A DNA stretch of 64,000 nucleotides from Cellulomonas sp. ES6 (GCF_030053835.1 NZ_CP125655.1:2418001-2482000), one strand, 5' to 3'; shown: positions 39,042-47,866, counted from the stretch's first letter. The notes: generated from the sequence alone by a model not told the origin. Numbers and translations: made by a program.

Positions 39042-40439
39042 TCAGCGCCCCGCGGCAGGCGTCCCGAGGACGGTGCCGTCCGGGATCTCGCCGGGCGCGC
39101 CGTCCGGCGTGACCTCCGCCTCGCCGGTCGCGACGACGCCCGCGCCGAACGTCCAGTCGCCGCGCACGGTGAGCGAGCGTGCGCCGCGCAGGGACGGCGC
39201 GCCGTGGGCGAACCGCTCCTCGAACCGGCCGACCGTCTTGTAGACGCCCGGGTCGAGGTCGACCAGCGGCGCCCGGTCCACGGCGAGCCGCAGCGTGGCG
39301 TCGTCGGCCAGCTCGTAGGCGTCCGACCGGAGCAGCAGCAGGTCGTTCGTGGTCTTCACGGGCAGGAACCGCTCGCGGCCGACCGCGATCGCGGTCGCGC
39401 CCTCGAACACCTCGATCGCGGCGCCCATGGCGGTCTCGATCTGGAACACCTCGGGGGAGTCCGGGTCGGTCGGGTCGACCGTCTTGACGTTGCGGATCAG
39501 CGGCAGGCCCAGCACCGGGCCGCGGGACTCCAGCGCCGCCGCGAGCTGCTCCAGGTCGAACCACAGGTTGTTCGTGTGGAAGTACGGGTGGCGGTGCTCG
39601 TCGGTGAAGTAGTCCATCTCGTCGGGCGGCGTCTGCGCGGTGTCGCGCAGGATCAGCCGGCCGTCGGACTTCCGGACCGCCAGGTGGCCGCCCTTGCGGT
39701 CCGCGGCGGTGCGCCGGCAGACCTCGGCGGCGTAGGGGGCGCCGGACGCCGCGAACCAGCCGGCGATCACCGGGTCGGGGGCGGCGCCGAGGTTGTCGGA
39801 GTTGGAGACGGACGCGTACCGGAACCCGGCGTCGAGCAGCGTCCGCAGCACGCCGGACGCGAGCAGCGCCGTGTACAGGTCGCCGTGGCCGGGCGGGCAC
39901 CACTCGAGCGTCGGGTCGGCCGGCCAGCGCACGGGCGTCAGGTCGTCCGTGCGGAGCTTCGGCTCCTGGTTCTGGAGGAAGTCCAGCGGCAGCCCGTCCA
40001 CGGCGACGTCGTCGTGCCGGGCCAGGGCGGCCAGCGAGTCCTCGCGCGTGCGGAACGAGTTCATGAGGACCAGCGGCAGCCGGACGTCGTGGGCGGCCCG
40101 GGCGCGGCGCACCTGCTCGACGATGAGGTCGAGGAACGACTTCCCGTCGCGCACCGGCAGCAGCGACTTGGCCTTGTCCATGCCCATCGAGGTGCCGAGG
40201 CCGCCGTTGAGCTTGATGACCACGGTGCGGGCGAGCGCCTCCCGCGCGGCCTCCGGGTCGACCGTGACGTCGGCGAGCGCCGGCGGGTCCAGCAGCGGCT
40301 CGATGGTGTCCTCGGGGATGAGGCCCGTGGCCCCCGCCTCGAGCTCGCGGTAGTAGTGGGTGAACACCTCGATGGCGGTGGGGTCGACGCCCGCCGCGGT
40401 CATCGTGTCCTGGGCCTGCCGGAGTCCGGAGTCGCTCAT
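39042..40439 (-). CDS. UTP-glucose-1-phosphate uridylyltransferase (UDPGP family)
   Basis: A 465-residue nucleotidyltransferase of the eukaryotic-type UGP family rather than the short bacterial GalU. It has the UTP-binding loop VVIKLNGGLGTSMGMDKAKS (about 73-92, with the catalytic Lys), LMNSFRTREDS, FLQNQEPKL, WCPPGHGDLY and SNSDNLGA. It makes UDP-glucose for cell-wall glycans or glycolipids. The ATG at 40439 is leaderless (TAGGAT 6 nt away). It is convergent with the LuxR gene, 4 bp apart. Confidence 0.92.
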   Translation of the reverse strand: MSDSGLRQAQDTMTAAGVDPTAIEVFTHYYRELEAGATGLIPEDTIEPLLDPPALADVTVDPEAAREALARTVVIKLNGGLGTSMGMDKAKSLLPVRDGKSFLDLIVEQVRRARAAHDVRLPLVLMNSFRTREDSLAALARHDDVAVDGLPLDFLQNQEPKLRTDDLTPVRWPADPTLEWCPPGHGDLYTALLASGVLRTLLDAGFRYASVSNSDNLGAAPDPVIAGWFAASGAPYAAEVCRRTAADRKGGHLAVRKSDGRLILRDTAQTPPDEMDYFTDEHRHPYFHTNNLWFDLEQLAAALESRGPVLGLPLIRNVKTVDPTDPDSPEVFQIETAMGAAIEVFEGATAIAVGRERFLPVKTTNDLLLLRSDAYELADDATLRLAVDRAPLVDLDPGVYKTVGRFEERFAHGAPSLRGARSLTVRGDWTFGAGVVATGEAEVTPDGAPGEIPDGTVLGTPAAGR

Positions 40440-40445
40440 GTCCCG

Positions 40446-40451
40446 ATCCTA
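40446..40451 (-). promoter_or_regulatory. Leaderless -10 element of the UDPGP gene
   Basis: TAGGAT on the minus strand ends 6 nt before ATG 40439. No Shine-Dalgarno site is present. Confidence 0.5.
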
Positions 40452-40498
40452 GGAAGGTCGGCGGCGGCGCCGCAGGGCGAGCGCTCCGGGTGGCGTCG

Positions 40499-40774
40499 TC
40501 AGCGGGCCGCGTGCCGGCCGTACCGCTGCCGCGCGGCCTCGCCGGACGTGCCGACCAGCGCGCCGATCCGGGCCCACGACGTCCCCTCGTCGCGGCGGGC
40601 CGCGGCGATGGCGTCGGCGAGCTCGCGCTCGGCCTCGTCCCGGCGCAGCGCCGCGAGCCGCACCGCGGTCACGGGCGAGACCCGTCCGCGGTCGCCGGGG
40701 CCGGGCTCGTAGGCCTCGAACTCGTCGGCCAGCTGCTCGGAGCGGGCGAGGATGTCGTCGAGCGATCGGGGCAC
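40499..40774 (-). CDS. Small HTH-type DNA-binding protein
   Basis: A 91-residue protein. The N-terminal half is a charged helix (SLDDILARSEQLADEFEAYE), the C-terminal part a probable helix-turn-helix: ELADAIAAARRDEGTSWARIGALVGTSGEAARQRYG, with the WARIGXXXGXSXEAXRQR spacing seen in sigma-region-4-like small regulators. Target unknown. GGGAGGA lies 7 nt before the GTG. It is downstream of, and codirectional with, the TetR gene, 202 bp away, and may have its own promoter (TAACTT, 40849-40854). Confidence 0.72.
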   Translation of the reverse strand: MPRSLDDILARSEQLADEFEAYEPGPGDRGRVSPVTAVRLAALRRDEAERELADAIAAARRDEGTSWARIGALVGTSGEAARQRYGRHAAR

Positions 40775-40776
40775 GG

Positions 40777-40815
40777 TCAGCTCCTCCCGAGGAACTTGTC
40801 ACGGACGGGGCGCAT
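40777..40815 (-). CDS. Possible 12-codon upstream ORF of the HTH gene
   Basis: ATG at 40815 opens a 12-residue frame (MRPVRDKFLGRS) that ends with TGA 2 bp before the GTG of the HTH gene. Its last codons contain that gene's Shine-Dalgarno site, so it could couple or modulate translation. No ribosome site of its own is evident; it may be chance. Confidence 0.25.
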   Translation of the reverse strand: MRPVRDKFLGRS

Positions 40816-40847
40816 GGCGTGCACGGCGCAGAGCGGGTCCCGGGACA

Positions 40848-40859
40848 CAAGTTACCTTG
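40848..40859. promoter_or_regulatory. Palindrome overlapping the -10 of the HTH gene
   Basis: CAAGTTACCTTG is a 10/12 symmetric palindrome that includes the predicted minus-strand -10 TAACTT. It may be an operator for the HTH protein itself or for TetR. Confidence 0.3.
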
Positions 40860-40976
40860 CTTGGCGGTGGGTGGGCAGGAGCGAGAGCGTCGTGGTGAGG
40901 GTCCGGTGTGCATGGACGGCACCGTAGGCCGCGATCCGGGGTCGTCGACCGTGGTCCCCAGGGCGGGTTCCGCGGG

Positions 40977-41603
40977 TCAGGGCAGGGCCGTGCGCACCGG
41001 CGCCAGCGCCCGGTCCAGCAGGTCCGGCAGGCGCGTGCGGTCGGCCCCCGCGTGCGCCCACGCCTCGACCGCCGCGGCCAGGGCCCCCGCCCACGCGGTG
41101 CCCGCCACCCGGGCGCGCAGCGGGTCGACGCCGCGCGCGGCGGCGTAGGCGGCGAGCGTCGCCCCCAGGTCGGCGGTCCGCCGGGCGGCGGCCAGGCGGA
41201 GGTCCTCGCCGAGGCCCATGGCGTCCGCCTGCGTGAAGGCGAGGGCCACGTGCTCGGCCGGCAGGTCCGCCGCCAGCTCGTGCAGGGCGGCGGCGAGCAC
41301 CGTGCCGGGCGGCGCGGCGGGGTCGGCGCCCGCCAGGGTGGTGCGGAGCCGGTCGGCCCGCTCGTCGAACGCGGCCCACAGCAGGTCGGCCTTGCCGGGG
41401 AAGTAGTTGAAGAACGTGCTCCGCGAGACGCCGGCGCGGCGGGTGATGTCGGCGACGGAGGTGGCGGCGTACCCGCGCTCGAGGAACAGCTCGCCGGCGG
41501 CCTCCTCGAGCATCGCCCGCGACGCGGCGGGCGGGCGCCCCGAGCGCCGCGGCGGCGACGGCTCGGGCGGGGCCGGGCTGCCGGGCGGCGGGGACGGGGG
41601 CAC
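40977..41603 (-). CDS. TetR-family transcriptional regulator
   Basis: A TetR regulator of about 208 residues. After a Pro-rich N-terminus, the HTH domain is AAGELFLERGYAATSVADIT followed by RRAGVSRSTFFNYFPGKADLL. The helical C-terminal ligand domain shows no further match. I prefer GTG 41603 over ATG 41612: TACGAT (41611-41616) overlaps that ATG and ends 7 nt before the GTG, the leaderless arrangement. It is divergent from the peptide/nickel-type transporter at 41710, whose promoter holds a TetR-like palindrome, so it probably represses that operon. Confidence 0.87.
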   Translation of the reverse strand: MPPSPPPGSPAPPEPSPPRRSGRPPAASRAMLEEAAGELFLERGYAATSVADITRRAGVSRSTFFNYFPGKADLLWAAFDERADRLRTTLAGADPAAPPGTVLAAALHELAADLPAEHVALAFTQADAMGLGEDLRLAAARRTADLGATLAAYAAARGVDPLRARVAGTAWAGALAAAVEAWAHAGADRTRLPDLLDRALAPVRTALP

Positions 41604-41610
41604 GGCCGCC

Positions 41611-41616
41611 ATCGTA
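41611..41616 (-). promoter_or_regulatory. Leaderless -10 element of the TetR gene
   Basis: TACGAT on the minus strand ends 7 nt before GTG 41603. Confidence 0.4.
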
Positions 41617-41666
41617 GGACGAGCGTCACACCGGCCGAGGGGCGCCGCACCCGTCGCCGCGACCTA

Positions 41667-41687
41667 TTGTTGGACTCCGTTCAACAA
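41667..41687. promoter_or_regulatory. TetR-type operator
   Basis: TTGTTG (41667-41672) and CAACAA (41682-41687) are perfect outer arms, with AC (41674-41675) and GT (41679-41680) as symmetric inner pairs. In all 16 of 21 positions are symmetric. It overlaps TATTGT (41665-41670), the likely -10 of the transporter operon. Confidence 0.6.
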
Positions 41688-41709
41688 CCTGCCGAGCGAA
41701 GGTGGACCC

Positions 41710-43374
41710 GTGCCCGACGCCGCTTCCCGACCCCGTCGCCTGCGCCGCACCGCGCGCGCCGCCGCGCCCGCCGCGGTGCTCGCCCTCGCGCTGGCCGCCT
41801 GCTCGGGCGGCGGCGGGGACGCGCAGGACGACGCCACCCCGCGCACGGGCGGCACGCTGGTCTACGCGACGGGCGACGCCGAGCCGACCTGCCTCGACCC
41901 GCACGTCGGCGGCAACTACCCGCAGGCGCTGATCAGCACGCAGTACCTCGAGCCGCTCGTCGGCCGGGACGCGGACGGCACGATCCTGCCGTGGCTCGCC
42001 ACGCAGTGGACGACGTCCGACGACGGCCTGACCTGGGACTTCACCCTCGCGGACGACGTCACCTTCACCGACGGAACCCCGTTCGACGCCGAGGCGGTCA
42101 AGGCGAACATCGAGCACCTGCAGGACCCCGACACGGGGTCCTCCACCGGCTACCTCGCCGTGCAGAAGGTCGAGCAGGTCGAGGTCGTCGACGCCACCCA
42201 CGCCCGGTTTCACCTGTCCGCCCCGGACTCGGCGCTGCTCGAGTCGCTCAGCCAGCAGTGGACCGCGATGCAGTCGCCCGCCGGGATCGCCCGCGGCACC
42301 GACGCCAACTGCGCCGCGCCGGTCGGCACCGGCCCGTTCGTCGTCGAGTCGTGGACGCCGCAGCAGCAGGTCGAGCTCGTCCGCAACGAGGACTACGTGC
42401 CGCACGACCCGCAGGCCGAGCACGAGGGCACCGCGTACCTGGAGCGCATCGTCTGGCGGTTCATCCCCGACGCCGCCACCCGCTACGCCGCGCTGCGCTC
42501 CGGCGAGGTCCAGGTGATCGACAACCCGCAGCCCGACACCATCGCGCAGGCCGACGCCGGCGGCGACATCGCGCACCTCGACGCCCCCCGGCCCGGCTCG
42601 GTGAACCGGATCGAGCTCAACAGCGCCCAGCCGCCGTTCGACGACGTCCGGGTGCGCGAGGCGTTCGTCCGGGCGGCCGACGTCGACCCGGGCATCGAGA
42701 CGCTGTTCGCCGGCACCGCCACCCGCTCGTACTCCCCGCTGTCGAGCGTGGAGCCGGTCGCGTACTCCGACCCGGACCTGTTCGGCACCGACACCGACCG
42801 CGCCGCCGAGCTGCTGGACGAGGCCGGCTGGACGGAGCGGGACGCCGACGGGTACCGCACCCGGGACGGGGAGCGCCTGACCGTGCGGTTCCCGGTGAGC
42901 ACCAACCAGTCGGTGGCCGCCGAGCAGTCGCTGTTCGAGCAGATCCAGGCCAACGCGAAGACGGTCGGGTTCGACGTGGTGCTCACGCCGCTCGACCTGT
43001 CCGCCTGGTACGGCGCGCTGGGCGCCCACGAGTACGAGGCCGTGTCCGCGCCGTACACGAAGGTCGGGCCGGACGTGCTGCGGATCCTCTACCACTCCGA
43101 CGGCACCGTCCCCGCGCCCAGCGGCTACTTCGCCAACCACGCGGGCGTCACCGACCCGGAGCTCGACGCGCTGCTCGACGAGGCGTCCGCGACGGCCGAC
43201 GCGGACCAGCGCGCCGACCTCTACCAGCAGGCGCAGCAGCGCGTGCTCGAGGGGTACTACATCCTGCCGCTGTACGACCAGCAGAACCACTTCCTCACCC
43301 GCGGCGTCACGGGGGTGCGGACGCTCGACACCGTGGCGACGCCGACGTTCCTCGACGCGCGCCTGGCGTCCTGA
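41710..43374 (+). CDS. Peptide/nickel-type ABC transporter, solute-binding lipoprotein (family 5)
   Basis: A 554-residue family-5 binding protein with lipobox LAAC (Cys31). The mature protein has GGTLVYATGDAEPTCLDPHV, YLEPLVGRDADGTILPWLAT and the family signature AVKANIEHLQDP...; it ends with the usual tail YYILPLYDQQNHF. It captures peptides, oligosaccharides, nickel or similar ligands outside the cell. The GTG at 41710 is 5-8 nt after GAAGGTGG. First gene of a four-gene operon under a TetR-type operator. The ligand is unknown. Confidence 0.92.
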   Translation: MPDAASRPRRLRRTARAAAPAAVLALALAACSGGGGDAQDDATPRTGGTLVYATGDAEPTCLDPHVGGNYPQALISTQYLEPLVGRDADGTILPWLATQWTTSDDGLTWDFTLADDVTFTDGTPFDAEAVKANIEHLQDPDTGSSTGYLAVQKVEQVEVVDATHARFHLSAPDSALLESLSQQWTAMQSPAGIARGTDANCAAPVGTGPFVVESWTPQQQVELVRNEDYVPHDPQAEHEGTAYLERIVWRFIPDAATRYAALRSGEVQVIDNPQPDTIAQADAGGDIAHLDAPRPGSVNRIELNSAQPPFDDVRVREAFVRAADVDPGIETLFAGTATRSYSPLSSVEPVAYSDPDLFGTDTDRAAELLDEAGWTERDADGYRTRDGERLTVRFPVSTNQSVAAEQSLFEQIQANAKTVGFDVVLTPLDLSAWYGALGAHEYEAVSAPYTKVGPDVLRILYHSDGTVPAPSGYFANHAGVTDPELDALLDEASATADADQRADLYQQAQQRVLEGYYILPLYDQQNHFLTRGVTGVRTLDTVATPTFLDARLAS

Positions 43375-43379
43375 CGGCC

Positions 43380-44423
43380 GTGGGCCCGGGGCGGGCGGCG
43401 CGGCCGCCGGCGCGGGCGCGGCGGGTGCTGCTCTGGCTGCTCCGCCGCGCCGGGTCCGTCGTGCTCGTCGCCTGGGTGGTGGCGACCGTGGTGTTCTTCG
43501 CGCTGCGCGCTGCCGGCGGCGACCCCACGGAGGCGATCCTCGGCGGTCCCGGGTCGCAGGCCGGCCCCGAGGCGGTCGCCGCGGCGCGCGCCCGGTACGG
43601 GCTCGACCAGCCGCTGCTCGTGCAGTACGCGGTGCAGGTGTGGCGGGTGCTGACCCTCGACCTCGGGGAGTCGTACGCCCGGACCGTGCCCGTCGCCGAC
43701 CTGCTGGCGGAGCAGCTGCCCGGCACGCTGCTGCTCGCGGTCGCGTCGCTCGCGCTGGCGTGGGTGCTCGCGCTCGCGGTGGCGACGGCCGCCGCCCGGG
43801 CCTCCGGGCCGGTCGGGCGCGCGTGCGCGGCGGCGCTGCGCGGCGCCGAGGTGGTCGCCGCCGTGCTGCCGCACTTCTGGCTCGGCGCGGTGCTCATCGT
43901 GGTGTTCTCCTCGACGCTCGGGTGGCTCCCGGCGACCAGCTCCGGCACCGACCCCGCCGGTCTCGTGCTGCCGACCGTGACGCTCGCCGTGCCGGTGGCC
44001 GGGTTCCTCGGGCAGGTCATGCGCGACTCGCTGGACGAGGCCGTCGCGGCGCCGTTCGCGACCTCGGCCCGCGCCCGCGGGGCCTCGCCCGGGCGGGTGC
44101 TGTGGCGCCACACGCTGCGCCACGGCGTGCTGCCCGCGGTCGCGCTGTCCGGCTGGGCGTTCGGGTCGCTGCTCAGCGGCGCGGTGGTGGTGGAGACCCT
44201 GTTCGGTAGGCCCGGTCTCGGGCGCCTGCTGCTCGACGCGACGATGCAGCGGGACGTCCCCGTGGTGATCGGCGCGGTGGTCGTCGTCGCGGTCGCGTAC
44301 GTCGTGGTCATGCTGCTGGTGGACGTCGTGGAGCGGCTGCTCGACCCGCGGCTGCGCCCGGCCGCGGAGGTCGTGGGGGCCGGGGCGCCCGCGACCTCCC
44401 GGGAGCCGGCGGTGCTCGGGTGA
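43380..44423 (+). CDS. ABC transporter permease, DppB/OppB type
   Basis: A 347-residue permease with six predicted helices: the first RRAGSVVLVAWVVATVVFFALR, then a periplasmic loop (GGDPTEAILGG...YGLDQPLLVQY) and the BPD_transp_1 domain with the ATPase-contact segment ATSARARGASPGRVLWRHTL. It starts 5 bp after the binding-protein stop and overlaps the next permease by 4 bp. Confidence 0.91.
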   Translation: MGPGRAARPPARARRVLLWLLRRAGSVVLVAWVVATVVFFALRAAGGDPTEAILGGPGSQAGPEAVAAARARYGLDQPLLVQYAVQVWRVLTLDLGESYARTVPVADLLAEQLPGTLLLAVASLALAWVLALAVATAAARASGPVGRACAAALRGAEVVAAVLPHFWLGAVLIVVFSSTLGWLPATSSGTDPAGLVLPTVTLAVPVAGFLGQVMRDSLDEAVAAPFATSARARGASPGRVLWRHTLRHGVLPAVALSGWAFGSLLSGAVVVETLFGRPGLGRLLLDATMQRDVPVVIGAVVVVAVAYVVVMLLVDVVERLLDPRLRPAAEVVGAGAPATSREPAVLG

Positions 44424-45295
44424 GCGCCGCAGCCCCCGGCCGTCCCCGCGCCGCGCGCCCGACCCGGGGTCCCACCGGCCGCGGCGTGCGCGCGGCGGTG
44501 CGCACGCTGGGCGCCCCCGGCGTCCTCGCGGCGGTCGCCGTGCTGGTCATGGCGGTCGCCGTCGTCCGCCCGGGCCTGCTCGCCCCCGGCGACCCGACCG
44601 CCATCGACGCCCGCGCCGCGTTCACGCCCCCCGGCCCGGGGCACTGGCTCGGCACGGACGAGTCCGGGCGCGACGTCTGGACCCGCGTCGTGCACGGCGC
44701 CGGCGCCTCGCTCGGCATCGGCGCCGCGGCCACCGCCATCGGCGTGGGTGCCGGGCTGGTGCTCGGCTTCGCCGCCGGTCTGGGCCCGCGGTGGCTCGAC
44801 GCCGCGATCGGCCGGGTGCTCGAGGTGCTGTTCGCGCTGCCGACGCTGGTGCTCGCGCTGCTGCTCGTCGCGGTGCTGGGCGCCGGCGTCGAGGCGTCGG
44901 TGCTCGCGGTCGGCGCCGCGACCGCCCCCGGGTACGCCCGCATGCTCCGGGGCCGCGTGCGCGCCGTGACGGCGAGCGGCTACGTCGAGGCGGCCCGGCT
45001 CGAGGGGCACGGGCCGCTGCGGGTGCTGACGCGCCACGTGCTGCCCAACACGCTCTGGCCGCTGGTGTCGGTGGCCACGCTCGGGATCGGGCAGGCCGTG
45101 GTGTGGGTGTGCGCGCTGAGCTTCCTGGGCCTCGGCACGCTGCCGCCGTCGCCGGAGTGGGGGGCGATGCTCAACGCCGGGCGGGTCTACATCGGCACGG
45201 CGTGGTGGCTGACGGTGTTCCCGGGACTCGCGATCACGGTGACGGCGGCGGCGCTGACGGTGCTGGGCCGGCGCCTCGGGACGGTGGGGGCGTGA
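44420..45295 (+). CDS. ABC transporter permease, DppC/OppC type
   Basis: A 291-residue permease. It has an N-terminal helix (GVLAAVAVLVMAVAVVRPGLLA), the DppC motif HWLGTDESGRDVWTRVVHGA and the EAA-like loop YVEAARLEGHGPLRVLTRHVLP. It pairs with the preceding permease. The GTG start overlaps the previous stop; its own stop overlaps the ATPase gene. Confidence 0.91.
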   Translation: MSAAAPGRPRAARPTRGPTGRGVRAAVRTLGAPGVLAAVAVLVMAVAVVRPGLLAPGDPTAIDARAAFTPPGPGHWLGTDESGRDVWTRVVHGAGASLGIGAAATAIGVGAGLVLGFAAGLGPRWLDAAIGRVLEVLFALPTLVLALLLVAVLGAGVEASVLAVGAATAPGYARMLRGRVRAVTASGYVEAARLEGHGPLRVLTRHVLPNTLWPLVSVATLGIGQAVVWVCALSFLGLGTLPPSPEWGAMLNAGRVYIGTAWWLTVFPGLAITVTAAALTVLGRRLGTVGA

Positions 45296-46887
45296 GCGCG
45301 CCGGAGGTCCCGCGGGGCGCGGGCGCCGTGGTGCTCGACGTCGCCGGGCTGCGGGTGGGCTTCGGCGCGACCGACGTGCTGCACGGCGTGGACCTGCGGG
45401 TGGCGGCCGGCGAGTGCGTCGCCGTGGTCGGCGGGTCCGGCGCGGGCAAGTCCGTGCTGGCGCGCACCCTCGTCGGGCTGGCGGGGGAGGGCGGCCCGGC
45501 GCGTGTGCGGTCCGACCGCTTCACGCTGCTCGGCCGGGACGCCCCCGCGCCCGGGTCCCGTGCCTGGCGGGCCGTCCGGGGGCGGGACGTGGGCCTGGTG
45601 CTCCAGGACGCGCTGGGCTCGCTCGACCCGCTGCGGACGGTCGGGGCCGAGGTCGGGGAGGCGCTCGCGGTGCGCCGCCCCCGTGCCCCGCGGCCGGAGC
45701 GGACCCGGCGCGTGCTGGCGGCGCTGGCGGAGGTCGGCCTGCCGCAGCCGGAGGTGCGCGTCCGCCAGCGCCCGCCGGAGCTCTCGGGCGGCATGCGCCA
45801 GCGCGCGCTGATCGCGTCCGCCCTGGTCGCCCGGCCGCCGCTGCTGGTCGCGGACGAGCCCACCACCGCCCTCGACGCGACGGTCGCGGCGCGGGTGCTC
45901 GACCTGCTGGGGGAGCTGCGGGACCGCGGCACGGCGGTCGTCCTCGTCACGCACGACCTCGGGGCGGTCGCGCGGGTCGCCGACCGCGTCGTCGTGCTGC
46001 ACGAGGGTCGCGTCGTCGAGTCCGGGCCCGTCGCGCGCGTGCTGGCGGAGCCGCGTGAGCCGTACACCCGGGAGCTGCTCGCCGCGGCGCGGCTGGGCGA
46101 CGGGCCGGGGCTGGTGCCGCCGCCCGGGCCGGTGCTGCTCAGCGGCCGGTCGCTGCGCCGGTCCTTCCCGCTGCCGGGCGGCGGGCGCGTGGACGCGGTG
46201 GCGGACGTCGACGTCGAGGTGCGGGCCGGGGAGGCCCTCGGGCTGGTCGGCGAGTCGGGCTCGGGCAAGACGACGCTCGCCCGGCTGCTGCTCGCGGCCG
46301 ACCGCCCCGACGCCGGGGAGGTCCTGCTCGACGGGCGGCCGTGGTCGGCGCTGCCCGAGCGGGAGCGCCGGCCCCTGCGCCCCGGCGTCCGGCTGGTGCC
46401 GCAGGACCCGCTGGGGGCGGTCGACCCGCGGCTCACGGTCCGGGCGGTGCTGCGGGACGCGCTCGCGACGGCCCCGGGCCCGCGCGACGACGACGACGCC
46501 GGGTGCGCGCGGCTGCTCGACGCCGTGCGGCTGCCGGGGGACGTGCTCGACCGGCGGCCCCGGACGCTGTCGGGGGGCCAGCGGCAGCGCGTCGCGATCG
46601 CCCGCGCGCTGGCCTCGCGCCCGCGGGTGCTGCTGCTGGACGAGCCGGTGTCGGCGCTCGACGTCCAGGTGCAGGCGGCGGTGCTCGACCTGCTCGTCGA
46701 CCTGCGCCGCGCGTCCGGCGTCGCGATGGTGCTGGTCTCCCACGACCTCGCCGTGGTGCGCCGCGTGTGCGACCGGGTGCTCGTGATGAGCGGGGGCCGG
46801 GTCGTCGAGGAGGGCGCCGTCGCGGACGTCTTCGACGCCCCGCGGCACCCGGTGACCCGGGACCTGCTGGCGGCCCGGGCGGTGTGA
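45292..46887 (+). CDS. Fused ABC transporter ATPase (DppD-DppF type in one chain)
   Basis: A 531-residue protein with two complete ABC domains. Domain 1 (about 1-260): Walker A GGSGAGKS, signature LSGGMRQRAL, Walker B LLVADEPTTALD, His switch VTHDL. Domain 2 (about 275-531): Walker A GESGSGKTT, signature LSGGQRQRVA, Walker B VLLLDEPVSALD, VSHDL. Separate DppD and DppF are the usual case; fusions of this type are common in actinobacteria. It powers import through the two permeases. The stop codon sits in the loop of a terminator hairpin. Confidence 0.93.
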   Translation: MSAPEVPRGAGAVVLDVAGLRVGFGATDVLHGVDLRVAAGECVAVVGGSGAGKSVLARTLVGLAGEGGPARVRSDRFTLLGRDAPAPGSRAWRAVRGRDVGLVLQDALGSLDPLRTVGAEVGEALAVRRPRAPRPERTRRVLAALAEVGLPQPEVRVRQRPPELSGGMRQRALIASALVARPPLLVADEPTTALDATVAARVLDLLGELRDRGTAVVLVTHDLGAVARVADRVVVLHEGRVVESGPVARVLAEPREPYTRELLAAARLGDGPGLVPPPGPVLLSGRSLRRSFPLPGGGRVDAVADVDVEVRAGEALGLVGESGSGKTTLARLLLAADRPDAGEVLLDGRPWSALPERERRPLRPGVRLVPQDPLGAVDPRLTVRAVLRDALATAPGPRDDDDAGCARLLDAVRLPGDVLDRRPRTLSGGQRQRVAIARALASRPRVLLLDEPVSALDVQVQAAVLDLLVDLRRASGVAMVLVSHDLAVVRRVCDRVLVMSGGRVVEEGAVADVFDAPRHPVTRDLLAARAV

Positions 46888-46901
46888 CGCCGCCCGGGCC
46901 G
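46871..46901. terminator. Terminator hairpin enclosing the ABC ATPase stop codon
   Basis: A 12-bp perfect stem, CGGCCCGGGCGG (46871-46882) and CCGCCCGGGCCG (46890-46901), with a 7-nt loop that holds the TGA. It lies between convergent genes and can act on both strands. Confidence 0.65.
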
Positions 46902-46908
46902 GTGCGGG

Positions 46909-47832
46909 TCAGACCGTGACGACGATCTTCCCGCGGGTGTGCCCGGTCTCCAGCGCGCGGTACGCGTCGGCCGCGTGCTCCAGGTCGAACGTCTCCGCGA
47001 TCTCGACCGTCACCACGCCGCGGGCCGCCAGGTCCGCGAGGTCGGCGAGGTCGGTCGTGTCCGGCCGCACCCACACGTACTGGCCGCCGAGCTCGTCGCG
47101 GGCGCGGGCGTCGGTGATCGACACGACCGTGCCGCCCGGGGCGAGCAGGTCGGGTGCCGTGTCGATCGCCGCGCCGCCGACGTAGTCGAGGATCACGTCG
47201 AAGCCCCCGGGCGCGAGCTCGCGGGCGGCGGCGACCAGGCCGTCGCCGTACGCGACCGGCTCCGCGCCGAGTCCGCGCAGGTAGTCGTGGTTGCCGGGCG
47301 ACGCGGTGCCGACCACGCGGGCGCCGGCGTGCACCGCGAGCTGCACCGCGATCGACCCGACACCGCCGGCGGCGGCGTGCACCAGCACCGTGGACCCGGC
47401 GCCGAGCCCGGAGCGCCGGACGGTCTGCAGCGCGGTCAGGCCCGCGAGGGGCAGCGCCGCGGCCTGCTCGAACGACAGGCCGGCGGGCTTCTTCGCCGCC
47501 GTGCGCACCGGGACGGAGACGTACTCGGCGAGCGTGCCGTCGGACACGACGTCCTTGCGCGCGTAGGCCAGCACCTCGTCGCCCGCGACCAGCTCCGGGG
47601 TGTCCAGCCCGGGCTTCACGACCACGCCGGCCACGTCCCACGCGGGGACGGCGGGCAGGTACGTGTCGATCAGCCCCTGCAGGTACCCCTCGCGGATCTT
47701 GTAGTCGACGGGGTTCAGCCCCACGGCGACGACCTTGACCAGGACCGAGTCGGGGCCGACGTGCGGCTCCGGGCGGTCCACCACCCGCAGCACCTCGGCA
47801 CCACCGAACGTCTCGTACGCGACAGCCTTCAT
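46909..47832 (-). CDS. Zinc-type alcohol dehydrogenase / quinone oxidoreductase (MDR)
   Basis: A 307-residue NADPH-dependent MDR oxidoreductase, QOR/zeta-crystallin-like: MKAVAYETFGGAEVLRVVD at the start, AVGLNPVDYKIREG, VLVHAAAGGVGSIAVQLAVH (NADP-binding Rossmann loop) and the ending GHTRGKIVVTV. No catalytic zinc Cys is present. It probably reduces quinones or enones. I start at the ATG at 47832; a GTG 11 codons upstream is possible but adds a Pro/Gly tail. Confidence 0.9.
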   Translation of the reverse strand: MKAVAYETFGGAEVLRVVDRPEPHVGPDSVLVKVVAVGLNPVDYKIREGYLQGLIDTYLPAVPAWDVAGVVVKPGLDTPELVAGDEVLAYARKDVVSDGTLAEYVSVPVRTAAKKPAGLSFEQAAALPLAGLTALQTVRRSGLGAGSTVLVHAAAGGVGSIAVQLAVHAGARVVGTASPGNHDYLRGLGAEPVAYGDGLVAAARELAPGGFDVILDYVGGAAIDTAPDLLAPGGTVVSITDARARDELGGQYVWVRPDTTDLADLADLAARGVVTVEIAETFDLEHAADAYRALETGHTRGKIVVTV

Positions 47833-47866
47833 ACCCGGTGCGAACGACGGACCCCCGGCGGGCATT

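Noticed and set aside
40819..41148. Plus-strand frame between the HTH and TetR genes
   Set aside because: Most of it lies antisense to TetR, and it has no ribosome site or recognisable domain.
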